In this document: positions 1 to 8,184 of the stretch, piece after piece | Numbering within the stretch: position 1 is the stretch's first letter | Layout of the letters: each line of letters opens with the position of its first letter | DNA from: Arthrobacter sp. StoSoilB5 | GTDB taxonomy: Bacteria > Actinomycetota > Actinomycetes > Actinomycetales > Micrococcaceae | DNA length: 64,000 bases | Assembly: GCF_019977235.1 (NCBI RefSeq) | Contig: NZ_AP024646.1 | Span: 1,116,001 to 1,180,000 of the forward strand | Direction of reading: 5' to 3' | The notes under the pieces: model-generated | Database searches by the model: none | Told to the model about the DNA's origin: nothing | What the model saw: only the letters and a program-made list of their open reading frames with translations | Made by a program: the position numbers and the translations under genes

Positions 1-300
1 AGGCCTGCCTTCGAGGTAGGTCACAGCCCGGCGCCAGTCCTTGATCTGCTGCCAGGGATTGATGTCATGGCGGAGTTCTCCCTCGCTCGCGCCGAAATTG
101 CGGTGGTCGTGGACCAGGACCACGAATCCGTTGGCGGCAAAGCGGGAGGCGTAAGCGGCGAGGCCGTGAGCGCGGGTTCCCGCATAGCCGTGTGCCATGG
201 TAATGGCCGGATGAGGTCCTGGCCCATCCGGGATGTAGAGCCAAGCGCGGAGCGTGATGCCCCCGTCGGCCGCGAATTCAACATCCAGTCGTTCTGCCAT
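1..300 (-). CDS. alpha/beta hydrolase (dienelactone hydrolase / X-Pro peptidase-like), partial
   Basis: The first 100 residues of an alpha/beta hydrolase are visible and the C-terminus lies beyond the left edge. I read it as MAERLDVEFAADGG, then an oxyanion-hole-like segment (MAHGYAGTRAHGL) and the strand VVLVHDHRNFGASEGE, typical of hydrolases related to dienelactone hydrolase and the S15 group. The nucleophile elbow Ser and the rest of the triad are not in the window, so the substrate cannot be stated. The ATG is preceded by a GA-rich stretch. The gene diverges from the thiolase gene across a 231-base gap in which I see no further gene. Confidence 0.75.
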   Translation of the reverse strand, partial: MAERLDVEFAADGGITLRAWLYIPDGPGPHPAITMAHGYAGTRAHGLAAYASRFAANGFVVLVHDHRNFGASEGELRHDINPWQQIKDWRRAVTYLEGRP

Positions 301-531
301 GAGTCTCTCTTTTCTTTCCAGCGCCCCTGGACGGGCAGGGTGAAGCCGCGGGAGCAACGCCGCGCGCCGCGGGGAATTTGTGAGGTGTGGGTAAGGGGGT
401 AAAGATGTGAAATAAGCGTACAGCTTTAGGCTCTGTCCCGCAAAGACTTTTTGGCGTATGCTCCTTTCACGGCCGCGAGCCGGCCACCCATTCCAGATTT
501 CCTTCCCCGATGCACGACGAAAGGCAGAAGC

Positions 532-1701
532 ATGGCAAGCAGCTTCATCTACGACGGGATCCGTACCCCCTTTGGAAAATTCGGCAAATCATTGGCCGGC
601 GTTCGTCCTGACGATTTGGCCTCCCATGTCGTCCGCGAAGTGGTGGACAGGCAGCCCGGGCTGGAAGCGGACAGGATTGACGAGGTGATCTTGGGCAACG
701 CCAATGGTGCTGGAGAGGATAACCGCAATGTGGCACGCATGGCCGCGCTGCTCGCCGGGCTTCCGACCTCGGTGCCTGGCGTCACGGTCAATCGACTGTG
801 CGGCTCCGGACTTGAGGCTGCGATCCAGGCAAGCCGTGCTGTGGAAATCGGGGATGCGGAGCTGATTGTTGCCGGGGGCGTTGAATCGATGAGCAGGGCG
901 CCCTGGATCCTGGCAAAACCCGAGCGGGCGTATCCGGCCGGCCCTGAAACCCTGCACAGTTCGACGCTGGGCTGGCGAATGGTCAACCCCCGGATGAACG
1001 AGGCCTGGACCATCTCCAATGGCGAGACGGCTGAAATCCTGGCCGACAAGTTTGGCATATCAAGGACCGAGCAAGACCAGTTTGCCGTGAGAAGCCACAG
1101 CTTGGCTGCCAAGGCCTGGTCCGAGGGCATCTACGACGACGAAGTCGTGCCCCATCCGGATTCGGCGCTCCACACCGATGAGGGCGTGCGACCCGGCACC
1201 TCCGAGGTGGCCTTGGCTGGCCTGGAGCCGGCATTCCGTGACGGTGGCTCGGTAACGGCGGGCAATTCCTCTCCGCTCAATGATGGGGCAGCGGCTATGC
1301 TCATCGGCCGTGAGGGTGCCCTGGAAACAGAACCTCTGGCTCGCATCGTTTCACGCGGAGTGGCTGGCAACGATCCAAATATTTTCGGCATTGCGCCGGT
1401 AGAGGCTGCCAATCAGGCGTTGGCGCGGGCAGGGAAAACCTGGGCAGACGTGGACGTCGTGGAGCTCAACGAAGCGTTCGCCGCCCAAAGCCTGGCGTGC
1501 CTGCGGCTTTGGCCCGACCTGGACCCGGAGAAAGTGAATATCCATGGTGGAGCGTTGGCGCTGGGCCACCCGCTGGGGGCGTCCGGCTCCCGCATTCTTA
1601 TCCACCTGGCGCGCGAGCTGAAGCGCCGTGGAGGCGGTGTTGGCGTTGCTGCCATCTGCATCGGTGTAGGGCAGGGGCTTGCTGTCGTTCTGGAGAGATA
1701 G
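532..1701 (+). CDS. acetyl-CoA acyltransferase (thiolase, beta-ketoadipyl-CoA thiolase-like)
   Basis: A 389-residue thiolase, the normal length for the family. The acylated Cys is in RLCGSGLEAA, the His in GGALALGHPLGASG, and the second Cys in AAICIGVGQGLAV, so the catalytic set is complete. I chose the ATG at 532 because it gives the usual thiolase N-terminus (MASSFIYDGIRTPFGKFGKS) and follows AAAGGCAG; the frame is open to 451 without a better start. It would thiolytically cleave a 3-ketoacyl-CoA; close relatives act on beta-ketoadipyl-CoA in aromatic acid breakdown. An enoyl-CoA hydratase and a PaaI-type thioesterase nearby fit that role. The exact substrate is inferred. Confidence 0.92.
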   Translation: MASSFIYDGIRTPFGKFGKSLAGVRPDDLASHVVREVVDRQPGLEADRIDEVILGNANGAGEDNRNVARMAALLAGLPTSVPGVTVNRLCGSGLEAAIQASRAVEIGDAELIVAGGVESMSRAPWILAKPERAYPAGPETLHSSTLGWRMVNPRMNEAWTISNGETAEILADKFGISRTEQDQFAVRSHSLAAKAWSEGIYDDEVVPHPDSALHTDEGVRPGTSEVALAGLEPAFRDGGSVTAGNSSPLNDGAAAMLIGREGALETEPLARIVSRGVAGNDPNIFGIAPVEAANQALARAGKTWADVDVVELNEAFAAQSLACLRLWPDLDPEKVNIHGGALALGHPLGASGSRILIHLARELKRRGGGVGVAAICIGVGQGLAVVLER

Positions 1702-1919
1702 CTGCCGTCCCCGCTCCCGCGCGGTTGCACCACTTAAGGCGTTTTGAAATTCTGAATCAACACTCTTGTCCGAAATAGGTAAAACGGATACGCTTACTTC
1801 AGCTGACTTTCACTAAGCTCCAAAACTTCCCATCACCGCAGGCCGCGCCGATGCAGCCTCAGGTCGCGTTTCTTCTACAGGAACGCCCCCACACTGACAA
1901 GGAAAGATACAGGCTCTCC

Positions 1920-2642
1920 ATGATCATCAATAGTGCGGATCTCAACGCCGTCGACTCCTACAAACTCCTCATCGGAAGCATCATTCCCAGGGCTATCGCA
2001 TGGGTGAGCACCGTCTCGCCCGACGGAGTGGCCAATCTTGCGCCCATTTCCTTCTTCACGGCGGTGGGGCGAAAGCCGCCCATGGTGTCGATCTCGCTGC
2101 AGCCGCGCTCAGACGGGAAGACCCTCAAGGACACGTTCGTCAACATTCGCGAAACGGGAAACTTTGTGGTCAACGTGGCGACGCTTCCACAGGCACACGC
2201 CCTGCACTCCTCGGCCTTCGAATTTCCCTCGGGTATCGACGAGTTTGAGGCCGTGGGTCTTGAAAAAGAGGCTTCACAAGCCGTGTCTGCGCCCAGGATC
2301 AAAGACGCCCCCATCGCAATGGAATGCATCGTTAACCGCATCATCCCTGTCGGCGAGATGAACGATCACGTGGTCTGGGGCGAAGTTGTCCGTTTCCATG
2401 TCAAGGACGAGCTTTACCTGGAACGAGGCCGGATTGATACGGCAGCAGTTACTGCCGTCGGGCGGTTGGCGGCTGAGTACACCCTGGTTGAAAACGTGTT
2501 CACCACGCCCCTCGAGGATGAACTCCTGAAGTCCAAGCACAATCAACGCATGGCACGGCTGGACGGTCAGCCGAATGACTGGTCACCCATCAATACAGCA
2601 GCCTGGTCCCCATCCGGCTCGACCCTCACCAAGGAGCAGTAG
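1920..2642 (+). CDS. flavin reductase family protein (DIM6/NTAB type)
   Basis: A 240-residue protein of the flavin reductase / FMN-binding split-barrel family. Family-typical stretches are IPRAIAWVSTVSPDGVANLAPISFF near the N-terminus (residues about 21-45) and the segment NFVVNVA. The start at 1920 follows AAGGAAAG and gives MIINSADLNAVDSYKLL; the frame runs open upstream. Longer members like this (over 200 residues) either reduce free FMN for a two-component monooxygenase or bind FMN tightly with another role. No monooxygenase gene lies next to it. It ends directly against the ATG of the following hydrolase gene, so the two are co-transcribed and probably coupled. Confidence 0.88.
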   Translation: MIINSADLNAVDSYKLLIGSIIPRAIAWVSTVSPDGVANLAPISFFTAVGRKPPMVSISLQPRSDGKTLKDTFVNIRETGNFVVNVATLPQAHALHSSAFEFPSGIDEFEAVGLEKEASQAVSAPRIKDAPIAMECIVNRIIPVGEMNDHVVWGEVVRFHVKDELYLERGRIDTAAVTAVGRLAAEYTLVENVFTTPLEDELLKSKHNQRMARLDGQPNDWSPINTAAWSPSGSTLTKEQ

Positions 2643-3860
2643 ATGAGCACTGTAATGGAGCAGTTGCAGAAGCAGGACCCCTCGTTGACAACCACTGGCA
2701 GCGGCGACGTGGCCGTGCTTTTCATCCACGGATTCCTGGATGATCAGAGTGTCTGGGACGACGTCGTCTCTGAACTCGCCACCGCAAACGCCCAGTTTCT
2801 GAGGTTGGACCTGGCAGGGATGGGGGACCGGAGCGGGGACGAAGGCCCGTACAGCCTGGAGCGATACGCCGACGACGTCGCTCGGGTCGTGGCGGGTCTG
2901 GACAGGCCCGTCGTGGTCGTGGCGCAAAGCATGGGAACGTTGGTGGCTGAACTTGTTGCTGTCCGCCATCCAGGCAAGGTGGTGGGTGCTGTATTTGTTA
3001 CCCCGGTGCCTTTGGCGGGGACCCACCTTCCTGAGGAAGCTGTTGGCCCTTTCCGGCATGTGGGCGGGGATGCAGAAGCCCAACGAGGGATCCGGAAGTA
3101 CCTTGGCGGCGGGTTGAACGAGTTCGGGTTGGACAAGCTCACCTATATAGGGGGCCGCATCCGTCCAGAAGTCGTTACCCATCTCGTCGACTGCTGGAAC
3201 GAAGGGATTCCGAACGCCCCTGCGGAGAGTGAATTTAGCTCACCAGTGTTAATAATCCGCGGTGACGCAGACCCGTTCGCCACCGCCGAGCTGGTCTCTT
3301 CAGCTGTCGCCCCGCGATTCCGACACGTCAAGGAGGAAGTGCTCAGTGGGGCGGGCCACTGGCCTCACGTCGAGCAGCCTCGGAACGTGGCAGGACTCAT
3401 CGGGCGATTCCTCAAAGAAGTTTCTGAAGCCTCTGCCACTACGTCTGGCGGAGCAGACGCCCAGGGATGGATAAATGCCTTTGCCAGCAAATCCGCGGAC
3501 GACTTCGGCGAGGCCTTCCACCGCGACGTTGTCCTTGAGGCCTCCGTCATCCGGTCGCCGATCACCGGCCGGGAGAACGTGAAAGCGGTAATGAGCGCAG
3601 CCAGCTCTATTTACGAATCGCTTGAGTTCACCCATCAAACCGTCAATGGGCCGCGCACCTACCTTGAATGGCAGGCCACCGCGTTCAGCGGTCTCAAAAT
3701 CTATGGAGTCACTATCCTCACCAAGGACGAAGCCGGCCAGATCGTCTCGGCCGCCATCCACCATCGCCCGCTTGACGCAGCGCTCCGGTTTTCGGCTGAA
3801 CTGGGGAAACGCCTCGGAAAGTCCGTGGGCGATGAATCCCGTTTCTACTCCGCCGACTGA
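2643..3860 (+). CDS. alpha/beta hydrolase fused to an NTF2/SnoaL-like domain
   Basis: The 405-residue protein has two parts. Residues about 20-260 are an alpha/beta hydrolase with the oxyanion strand VLFIHGFLDDQSVWDD, the nucleophile elbow VVAQSMGTLVAE and the His motif GAGHWPHVEQP; the acid is probably in IRGDADPFA. Residues about 275-400 (GWINAFASKSADDFGEAFHR onward) have the alpha+beta pattern of NTF2/SnoaL-like cone proteins, which in other systems bind or isomerise small hydrophobic ligands. The start ATG abuts the flavin reductase stop. The fusion is unusual; it may couple ester or C-C bond hydrolysis to a second binding step. The substrate is unknown. Confidence 0.85.
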   Translation: MSTVMEQLQKQDPSLTTTGSGDVAVLFIHGFLDDQSVWDDVVSELATANAQFLRLDLAGMGDRSGDEGPYSLERYADDVARVVAGLDRPVVVVAQSMGTLVAELVAVRHPGKVVGAVFVTPVPLAGTHLPEEAVGPFRHVGGDAEAQRGIRKYLGGGLNEFGLDKLTYIGGRIRPEVVTHLVDCWNEGIPNAPAESEFSSPVLIIRGDADPFATAELVSSAVAPRFRHVKEEVLSGAGHWPHVEQPRNVAGLIGRFLKEVSEASATTSGGADAQGWINAFASKSADDFGEAFHRDVVLEASVIRSPITGRENVKAVMSAASSIYESLEFTHQTVNGPRTYLEWQATAFSGLKIYGVTILTKDEAGQIVSAAIHHRPLDAALRFSAELGKRLGKSVGDESRFYSAD

Positions 3861-3908
3861 TTCCTTCGGATTCAGCTGGTTCGCAACTACTTCCTAGCGA
3901 AAGGGCTT

Positions 3909-4703
3909 ATGCCAATGACCCACCTTACGTTCACGGTCCACGACCAGATTGCCACCATCATCCTGGACAATCCACCCCAGAACCGAATCGACCTCCAGAT
4001 GGCGGACGAGCTTTCCGAAGCCATAACCGCGATAGGCAGGAGCGACGCCCGTGTGGTCATCATTCGGGCTGAAGGTGCGGACTTCAGCTTCGGAGGCGAC
4101 ATCATGACGTGGCCGGGCGCGGAAACGCGGGAGTTGCGTGCCTTGTTTGAGCGGTACATGTCAGTCTTCAACCAGTTGGAGCTGCTGCCGATGCCGGTGA
4201 TTGCCGAAGTCCAGGGTCTTTGCTTTGGAGGAGGGTTTGAACTCGCCCTGCGGGCTGACCTCATTTTCGCAGCAGAATCAGCCGAGTTCGGGCATCCCGA
4301 ACAAACTCTTGGCATCGTTACCCTCTTGGGTGGCATCTACCGGGTTGCCGAAAGGGCAGGCAAGAGCCGGGCAGCAGAATGGGCTATGACTTCGGAGAAA
4401 GTATCCGCTTCTGAAATGGACCGTGCAGGAGTCGTGAACCGCGTCGTTTCCGAGGACAAGCTCACGGAAGAAGTCTTGGCGTTTGCCCAGCGCATCGCCA
4501 CCGGAGCTACACAGGCATACGCTGCGCATAAGGCACTCCTGAGAACCTGGTCGTTGGGCGGCGTCGCTGCGGCAGACCAAGCGATGTTCGATATCGCCAT
4601 GCCGTTGTTTGAACGCGAAGACACCCAAACCGGGCTGAAATCGGCCGTGGAGGCACTGGAAGCGGGAAGGCCGCGCCCCGTGTTGGAATTTCAAGGGCGC
4701 TAA
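3909..4703 (+). CDS. enoyl-CoA hydratase/isomerase family protein
   Basis: A 264-residue crotonase-fold protein. The oxyanion-hole segments are ADFSFGGDIMTWPG (near residue 57) and VQGLCFGGGFELALRADL (near 100), followed by AESAEFGHPEQTLGIV. Crotonases hydrate, isomerise or cleave acyl-CoA thioesters; I cannot assign the substrate. The first catalytic Glu position is occupied by residues of FGHPEQ. The ATG at 3909 is used; an ATG two codons later is an equally good start. The gene follows the hydrolase fusion after 48 bases on the same strand and belongs with the thiolase and thioesterase in a CoA-linked degradation route. Confidence 0.9.
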   Translation: MPMTHLTFTVHDQIATIILDNPPQNRIDLQMADELSEAITAIGRSDARVVIIRAEGADFSFGGDIMTWPGAETRELRALFERYMSVFNQLELLPMPVIAEVQGLCFGGGFELALRADLIFAAESAEFGHPEQTLGIVTLLGGIYRVAERAGKSRAAEWAMTSEKVSASEMDRAGVVNRVVSEDKLTEEVLAFAQRIATGATQAYAAHKALLRTWSLGGVAAADQAMFDIAMPLFEREDTQTGLKSAVEALEAGRPRPVLEFQGR

Positions 4704-4761
4704 TCGCACTTAACATGGTGGATGGCCAAGGGTGCCCTGAAAGTTGGCGAGAGGGGATGCA

Positions 4762-5379
4762 GTGAGCGACTGGAACGCGACGCAACGCTATGACATGGAA
4801 TGTGCTCCTGGAGGGCTCGGTTTTGTGCATGACCTGCTCAACACGAAATCCGCTGGAAAGCCGCGAAGGACCGATTTGTTGCTTGATCTCGGGCTTGCCC
4901 AGGATTGGCTGGATGCTGGACTGAAACAGTGGGCACTGGCCACCGGCCGGCGTTATGTCGAAGTCAAACTTACGGAACGCGACCTGGAACACCTGCGGTA
5001 CTTTCGTGATGAACTTGCAGGCACCCTAAACGCCGGAGGCGACCCGGACGCCGTCGTTGGTTCCGACATCGACGCTTTGCCCACAGTCTGGACGACCGCC
5101 ACATCCTTGAGGCTCAAATCGAATGGCGAGATCCAAGCTGAACCGCAGGGAGCCGGAGCCGGGCATATTGAATCCCTGGCCATGACGGAGATTTTCCAGG
5201 CGCAACTGGCAGGGACCTGGCATCGGCTCAAACTGTGCCGCAGCGAAAAATGCAGGGTTGCGTTCTTTGATCGCTCACGCAACAACAGCGGCGTGTGGCA
5301 TGACGTAAAAATCTGCGGAAACCCGGCGAATCTCCGGGCGCACCGGGCCCGAAAACTTGAATCAAGGCTCGTGAATTGA
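4762..5379 (+). CDS. CGNR zinc finger / ABATE domain protein (probable regulator)
   Basis: A 205-residue protein with an N-terminal ABATE-type domain (GFVHDLLNT, then a helical core) and a C-terminal CGNR zinc finger: CRSEKCRVAFFD, then VKICGNPANLRAHRAR. The last motif here is CGNP rather than CGNR, a small departure. Such proteins are presumed stress- or ligand-responsive DNA-binding regulators. I chose GTG 4762 because GAGAGGGG lies 5 bases upstream; a TTG at 4744 is in frame but has no such site. It sits inside the catabolic gene group and is the only regulator there, so it may control it. Confidence 0.82.
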   Translation: MSDWNATQRYDMECAPGGLGFVHDLLNTKSAGKPRRTDLLLDLGLAQDWLDAGLKQWALATGRRYVEVKLTERDLEHLRYFRDELAGTLNAGGDPDAVVGSDIDALPTVWTTATSLRLKSNGEIQAEPQGAGAGHIESLAMTEIFQAQLAGTWHRLKLCRSEKCRVAFFDRSRNNSGVWHDVKICGNPANLRAHRARKLESRLVN

Positions 5380-5381
5380 CT

Positions 5382-5411
5382 CCCATTTCTGTTCGTTCGT
5401 GAACAGTGGGC
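5382..5411 (+). other. imperfect stem-loop between the CGNR gene and rhodanese
   Basis: CTGTTC and GAACAG form a 6-base stem around GTTCGT, extended by CCCA/GGG outside. There is no T-run, so it may be a weak attenuator or only an mRNA-stability structure. Confidence 0.3.
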
Positions 5412-5460
5412 AGAAGGGGTCTTTTCGCTCACCGGGCTATTAACCCCACTAAGGACCTCA

Positions 5461-6342
5461 ATGCAAGCTTTACCTCCTGACAATTCCGCCCGAATCACTG
5501 AGTACGCGCATTCTGACAGACTGGTTACAGCCGAATGGCTTGTACGGCACATGGCTGATGACAGACTGGTCATCGTGGAGTCTGACGAGGATCCGCTTCT
5601 TTATGAACTGGGCCACATTCCGTCGGCCGTCAAAATTGATTGGCATACAGATCTGAACGATCCTGTTATCCGCGACTATTTGACAGGGTGGGAATTTGCC
5701 AATCTTATGGCGTCCAAGGGTATTTCTCGGGACAGCACCGTTGTCATTTATGGTGACAAGCACAACTGGTGGGCTGCCTATACCCTCTGGGTGTTCCGGC
5801 TCTTTGGCCATCCTGACGTCCGCTTGCTCGACGGCGGGCGGGAAACGTGGATCTCTGAAGGGCGTCCCCTCGAGACGTCGCTGCCGCCCGCCAGGACCGC
5901 AACGTCCTATCCGGTAGTCACGCGCGATGACTCGTCCATCCGGGCGTTCAAGGATGACGTCCAGGAACACCTCGGCCTATCCCTCATCGACATCCGCAGC
6001 CCTGAGGAGTACACGGGTGAGCGGACTTCAATTCCCGACTACCCGCAGGAGGGGGTCCTCCGTGGAGGGCATATCCCTGGGGCGCGCAATGTCCCGTGGG
6101 CGCGGGCTGTTTCGGATAATGGAACGTTCAGGCCGCGAAGGGAACTGGAGGAGATCTACTTCCATGAAATTGGCCTCAAGGTGGACGATGAAGTTATTAC
6201 CTACTGCCGGATTGGTGAGCGTTCAAGCCATTCCTGGTTTGCCCTGACTTTCCTGTTGGGTATGGACCGGGTGAGGAACTACGACGGTTCCTGGACAGAA
6301 TGGGGCAATGCAGTCCGGGCTCCCATAGCGGTAGGTAATTGA
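5461..6342 (+). CDS. sseA: sulfurtransferase, two-domain rhodanese (SseA-like)
   Basis: A 293-residue protein with two tandem rhodanese domains, the usual layout for thiosulfate or 3-mercaptopyruvate sulfurtransferases. The N-terminal domain (about 22-140) lacks the active Cys. The C-terminal domain carries [15 protein letters not shown], with the persulfide-forming Cys and the CRIGERSSH loop seen in actinobacterial thiosulfate sulfurtransferases. The ATG at 5461 follows AAGGACCTC. It is cytoplasmic, with no signal peptide. It lies within the first catabolic gene group, 82 bases after the CGNR gene; a direct role there is not evident. Confidence 0.92.
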   Translation: MQALPPDNSARITEYAHSDRLVTAEWLVRHMADDRLVIVESDEDPLLYELGHIPSAVKIDWHTDLNDPVIRDYLTGWEFANLMASKGISRDSTVVIYGDKHNWWAAYTLWVFRLFGHPDVRLLDGGRETWISEGRPLETSLPPARTATSYPVVTRDDSSIRAFKDDVQEHLGLSLIDIRSPEEYTGERTSIPDYPQEGVLRGGHIPGARNVPWARAVSDNGTFRPRRELEEIYFHEIGLKVDDEVITYCRIGERSSHSWFALTFLLGMDRVRNYDGSWTEWGNAVRAPIAVGN

Positions 6343-6362
6343 AGCGAACAAGAGGAGCATTA

Positions 6363-6854
6363 GTGAGCGAGCGTAAACGAGTCGTAGCCTGGGACGATCC
6401 GGCCATTGGCGCGGCTGCCATGCCCGGCATGAGCGGCTTGGAATACCTGCACGCAATGATGGGCAAAAAACTGCCACCCCCACCGATGGGCGAATTACTG
6501 AACATGACCCTGGTGGATGCGGCACCGGGCACTGCCACCTTTACCTGTGATCCCGACGAGTCCCATTACAACCCAATCGGCTCGGTTCACGGCGGGCTCC
6601 TATGCACCCTGCTCGATTCCGCCCTTGGTTGCGCCGTGCAGACGACCCTTCCCAAAGGCCAGGGTTACACCTCCATAGAGATTAAGGTGAACTACCTTCG
6701 CTCAGTGCTTGCTGACAGCGGCCCATTGACCTGTGTAGGCGTTGTATCGAAGCCCGGCAATCGCGTTGCCTTCGCGGACGCGACTGTCACCGACGCCAGA
6801 GGCAAGCTCGTAGCTACCGCCACAGGCTCCTTACTCGTCTTCACGATCGACTGA
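6363..6854 (+). CDS. PaaI family hotdog thioesterase
   Basis: A 163-residue hotdog-fold acyl-CoA thioesterase. The family signature is clear: NPIGSVHGGLLCTLLDSALGCAV (central helix), then YTSIEIKVNYLRSV and the final strand LVATATGSLLVF. I chose GTG 6363 because AGAGGAG lies just upstream; a TTG at 6339 overlaps the end of the rhodanese gene and lacks a ribosome site. PaaI-type enzymes hydrolyse dead-end aromatic or hydroxylated acyl-CoAs and free CoA. Its place at the end of a thiolase and crotonase cluster fits that rescue role. Confidence 0.9.
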   Translation: MSERKRVVAWDDPAIGAAAMPGMSGLEYLHAMMGKKLPPPPMGELLNMTLVDAAPGTATFTCDPDESHYNPIGSVHGGLLCTLLDSALGCAVQTTLPKGQGYTSIEIKVNYLRSVLADSGPLTCVGVVSKPGNRVAFADATVTDARGKLVATATGSLLVFTID

Positions 6855-7010
6855 TGTTGGATGAACATGTCAAGCCCGGCGGGGCTCTCCATGCCCGTTC
6901 GCTGGCTTCTGCCCTCTGAGTGAGCCGGTCGGAGATCGACCGCGAAGAGTAGACGTCCGTTGCCGAAAAGAGTCATAGTCCGGGAACGTGCACGTAGACC
7001 GCTTTACCGA

Positions 7011-7640
7011 TTAGCCGGCGCCGTTGTCGCCTTGATGAGTCCTGGCGACAAAGTGCTCAACCCGGCGGTCCGGCACCAGCCAGATCAGCGCCACGACGGT
7101 GAAGATGGCGATCCCGAAAAGGGGCTGGATCGGTGTGACTGCGATGCCGACAGCATAGATCACGGGGGAGGCTTTGCCTTTCCAGTCACGGCCGAGAGCC
7201 CGGGCCAGGGCCCCGTCCCTGCCTTGGGCGGCGATCAGCCGACGTTCCAGGATGTAGTATGCGATCGCAGCACACAGCAGGTTGATTCCATACAACAGGA
7301 CGGGGACCTGCACGAAGCCGGACTCATCCATCCACCGTGTCGTGAAGGGGAAGAGCGACAGCCAGAACAGCAGGTGCAAATTGGCCCAGAGGATCCCGCC
7401 GTTCACTCGCCCGGCCAGGTGGATCATGTGGTGGTGGTTGTTCCAGTAGATCCCGACATACACGAAGCTCAGAAGGTAGCTGAAAAGGGTCGGCAGAACT
7501 GCGGCAACACCCTCCCATGTTGGCGCTTCCGGGGTGTGCAGCTCCAGGACCATGATGGTGATGATGATGGCCAGTACGCCGTCACTGAACGCCTCGAGCC
7601 GGTTCTTGTTCACCGCCCCCGGTCCCGTCGCACGTGGCAC
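7011..7640 (-). CDS. TMEM175 (DUF1211) family potassium channel protein
   Basis: A 209-residue membrane protein with about six transmembrane helices. The hallmark NRLEAFSDGVLAI in the first helix carries the R-x3-FSD motif of the TMEM175/DUF1211 family, whose bacterial members are potassium-conducting channels assembled from single repeats. WNNHHHMIHL and LFPFTTRW are also typical. The GTG at 7640 gives a 9-residue extension; a GTG at 7613 would start directly at NKNRLEAF and follows a G-rich stretch, so the start is uncertain. It stands alone, convergent with the thioesterase gene. Confidence 0.87.
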   Translation of the reverse strand: MPRATGPGAVNKNRLEAFSDGVLAIIITIMVLELHTPEAPTWEGVAAVLPTLFSYLLSFVYVGIYWNNHHHMIHLAGRVNGGILWANLHLLFWLSLFPFTTRWMDESGFVQVPVLLYGINLLCAAIAYYILERRLIAAQGRDGALARALGRDWKGKASPVIYAVGIAVTPIQPLFGIAIFTVVALIWLVPDRRVEHFVARTHQGDNGAG

Positions 7641-7878
7641 TGCTTTCGGGTCACCCTGTCATCAGCCATAGTCGGCTCCTCTGAAGGTCTGCACTGTAGG
7701 GGGCGACACGCACCCGGTGGATAGAGTACACCCGTCTCTTTGGCGGGATGCGAAGGTAACGCCGTCGAGGGGGCGTGACAGCGTACGTGGACATTGAAGA
7801 CGCCGCTTCACGTCGTTGATCGGTACGGCTTCCAAACCCGCGATGTTGGCTAGTTGGACTCGGCGTTGGCCAGACCGA

Positions 7879-8178
7879 CTACAAGACCCGCACCGGGGCC
7901 GCGGTCACCACAGGATGATCGCGGCCCACGTCCTCGAAGATATCCGCCTCGAAGAACTCCGCGTTCGCCCTGACGTAGTCTGCCCACTCGTCAGGCACGT
8001 CCTCCGCGTAGTAGATCGCCTCTACGGGGCACACGGGATCGCATGCCCCGCAGTCAACGCACTCGGACGGATGGATGTAGAGCGAGCGTTCGCCCTCGTA
8101 GATGCAATCCACCGGGCATTCGTCAATGCACGCCTTGTCCTTCACATCCACGCAGGGCTGTGCGATCACGTAGCTCAT
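7879..8178 (-). CDS. fdxA: 7Fe-8S (3Fe-4S + 4Fe-4S) ferredoxin
   Basis: A 99-residue ferredoxin of the Azotobacter / actinobacterial FdxA type. The 3Fe half is CVDVKDKACIDECP and the 4Fe half is CVDCGACDPVCP, followed by the usual acidic C-terminal segment (EDVPDEWADYVRAN). It carries electrons at low potential in the cytoplasm. It begins 6 bases after the stop of the aldehyde dehydrogenase gene and is therefore the last gene of the long minus-strand operon, unlike the free-standing fdxA loci common in actinobacteria. A partner enzyme could be the FAD oxidoreductase of the same operon, but this is inference. Confidence 0.95.
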   Translation of the reverse strand: MSYVIAQPCVDVKDKACIDECPVDCIYEGERSLYIHPSECVDCGACDPVCPVEAIYYAEDVPDEWADYVRANAEFFEADIFEDVGRDHPVVTAAPVRVL

Positions 8179-8184
8179 GGCGTA

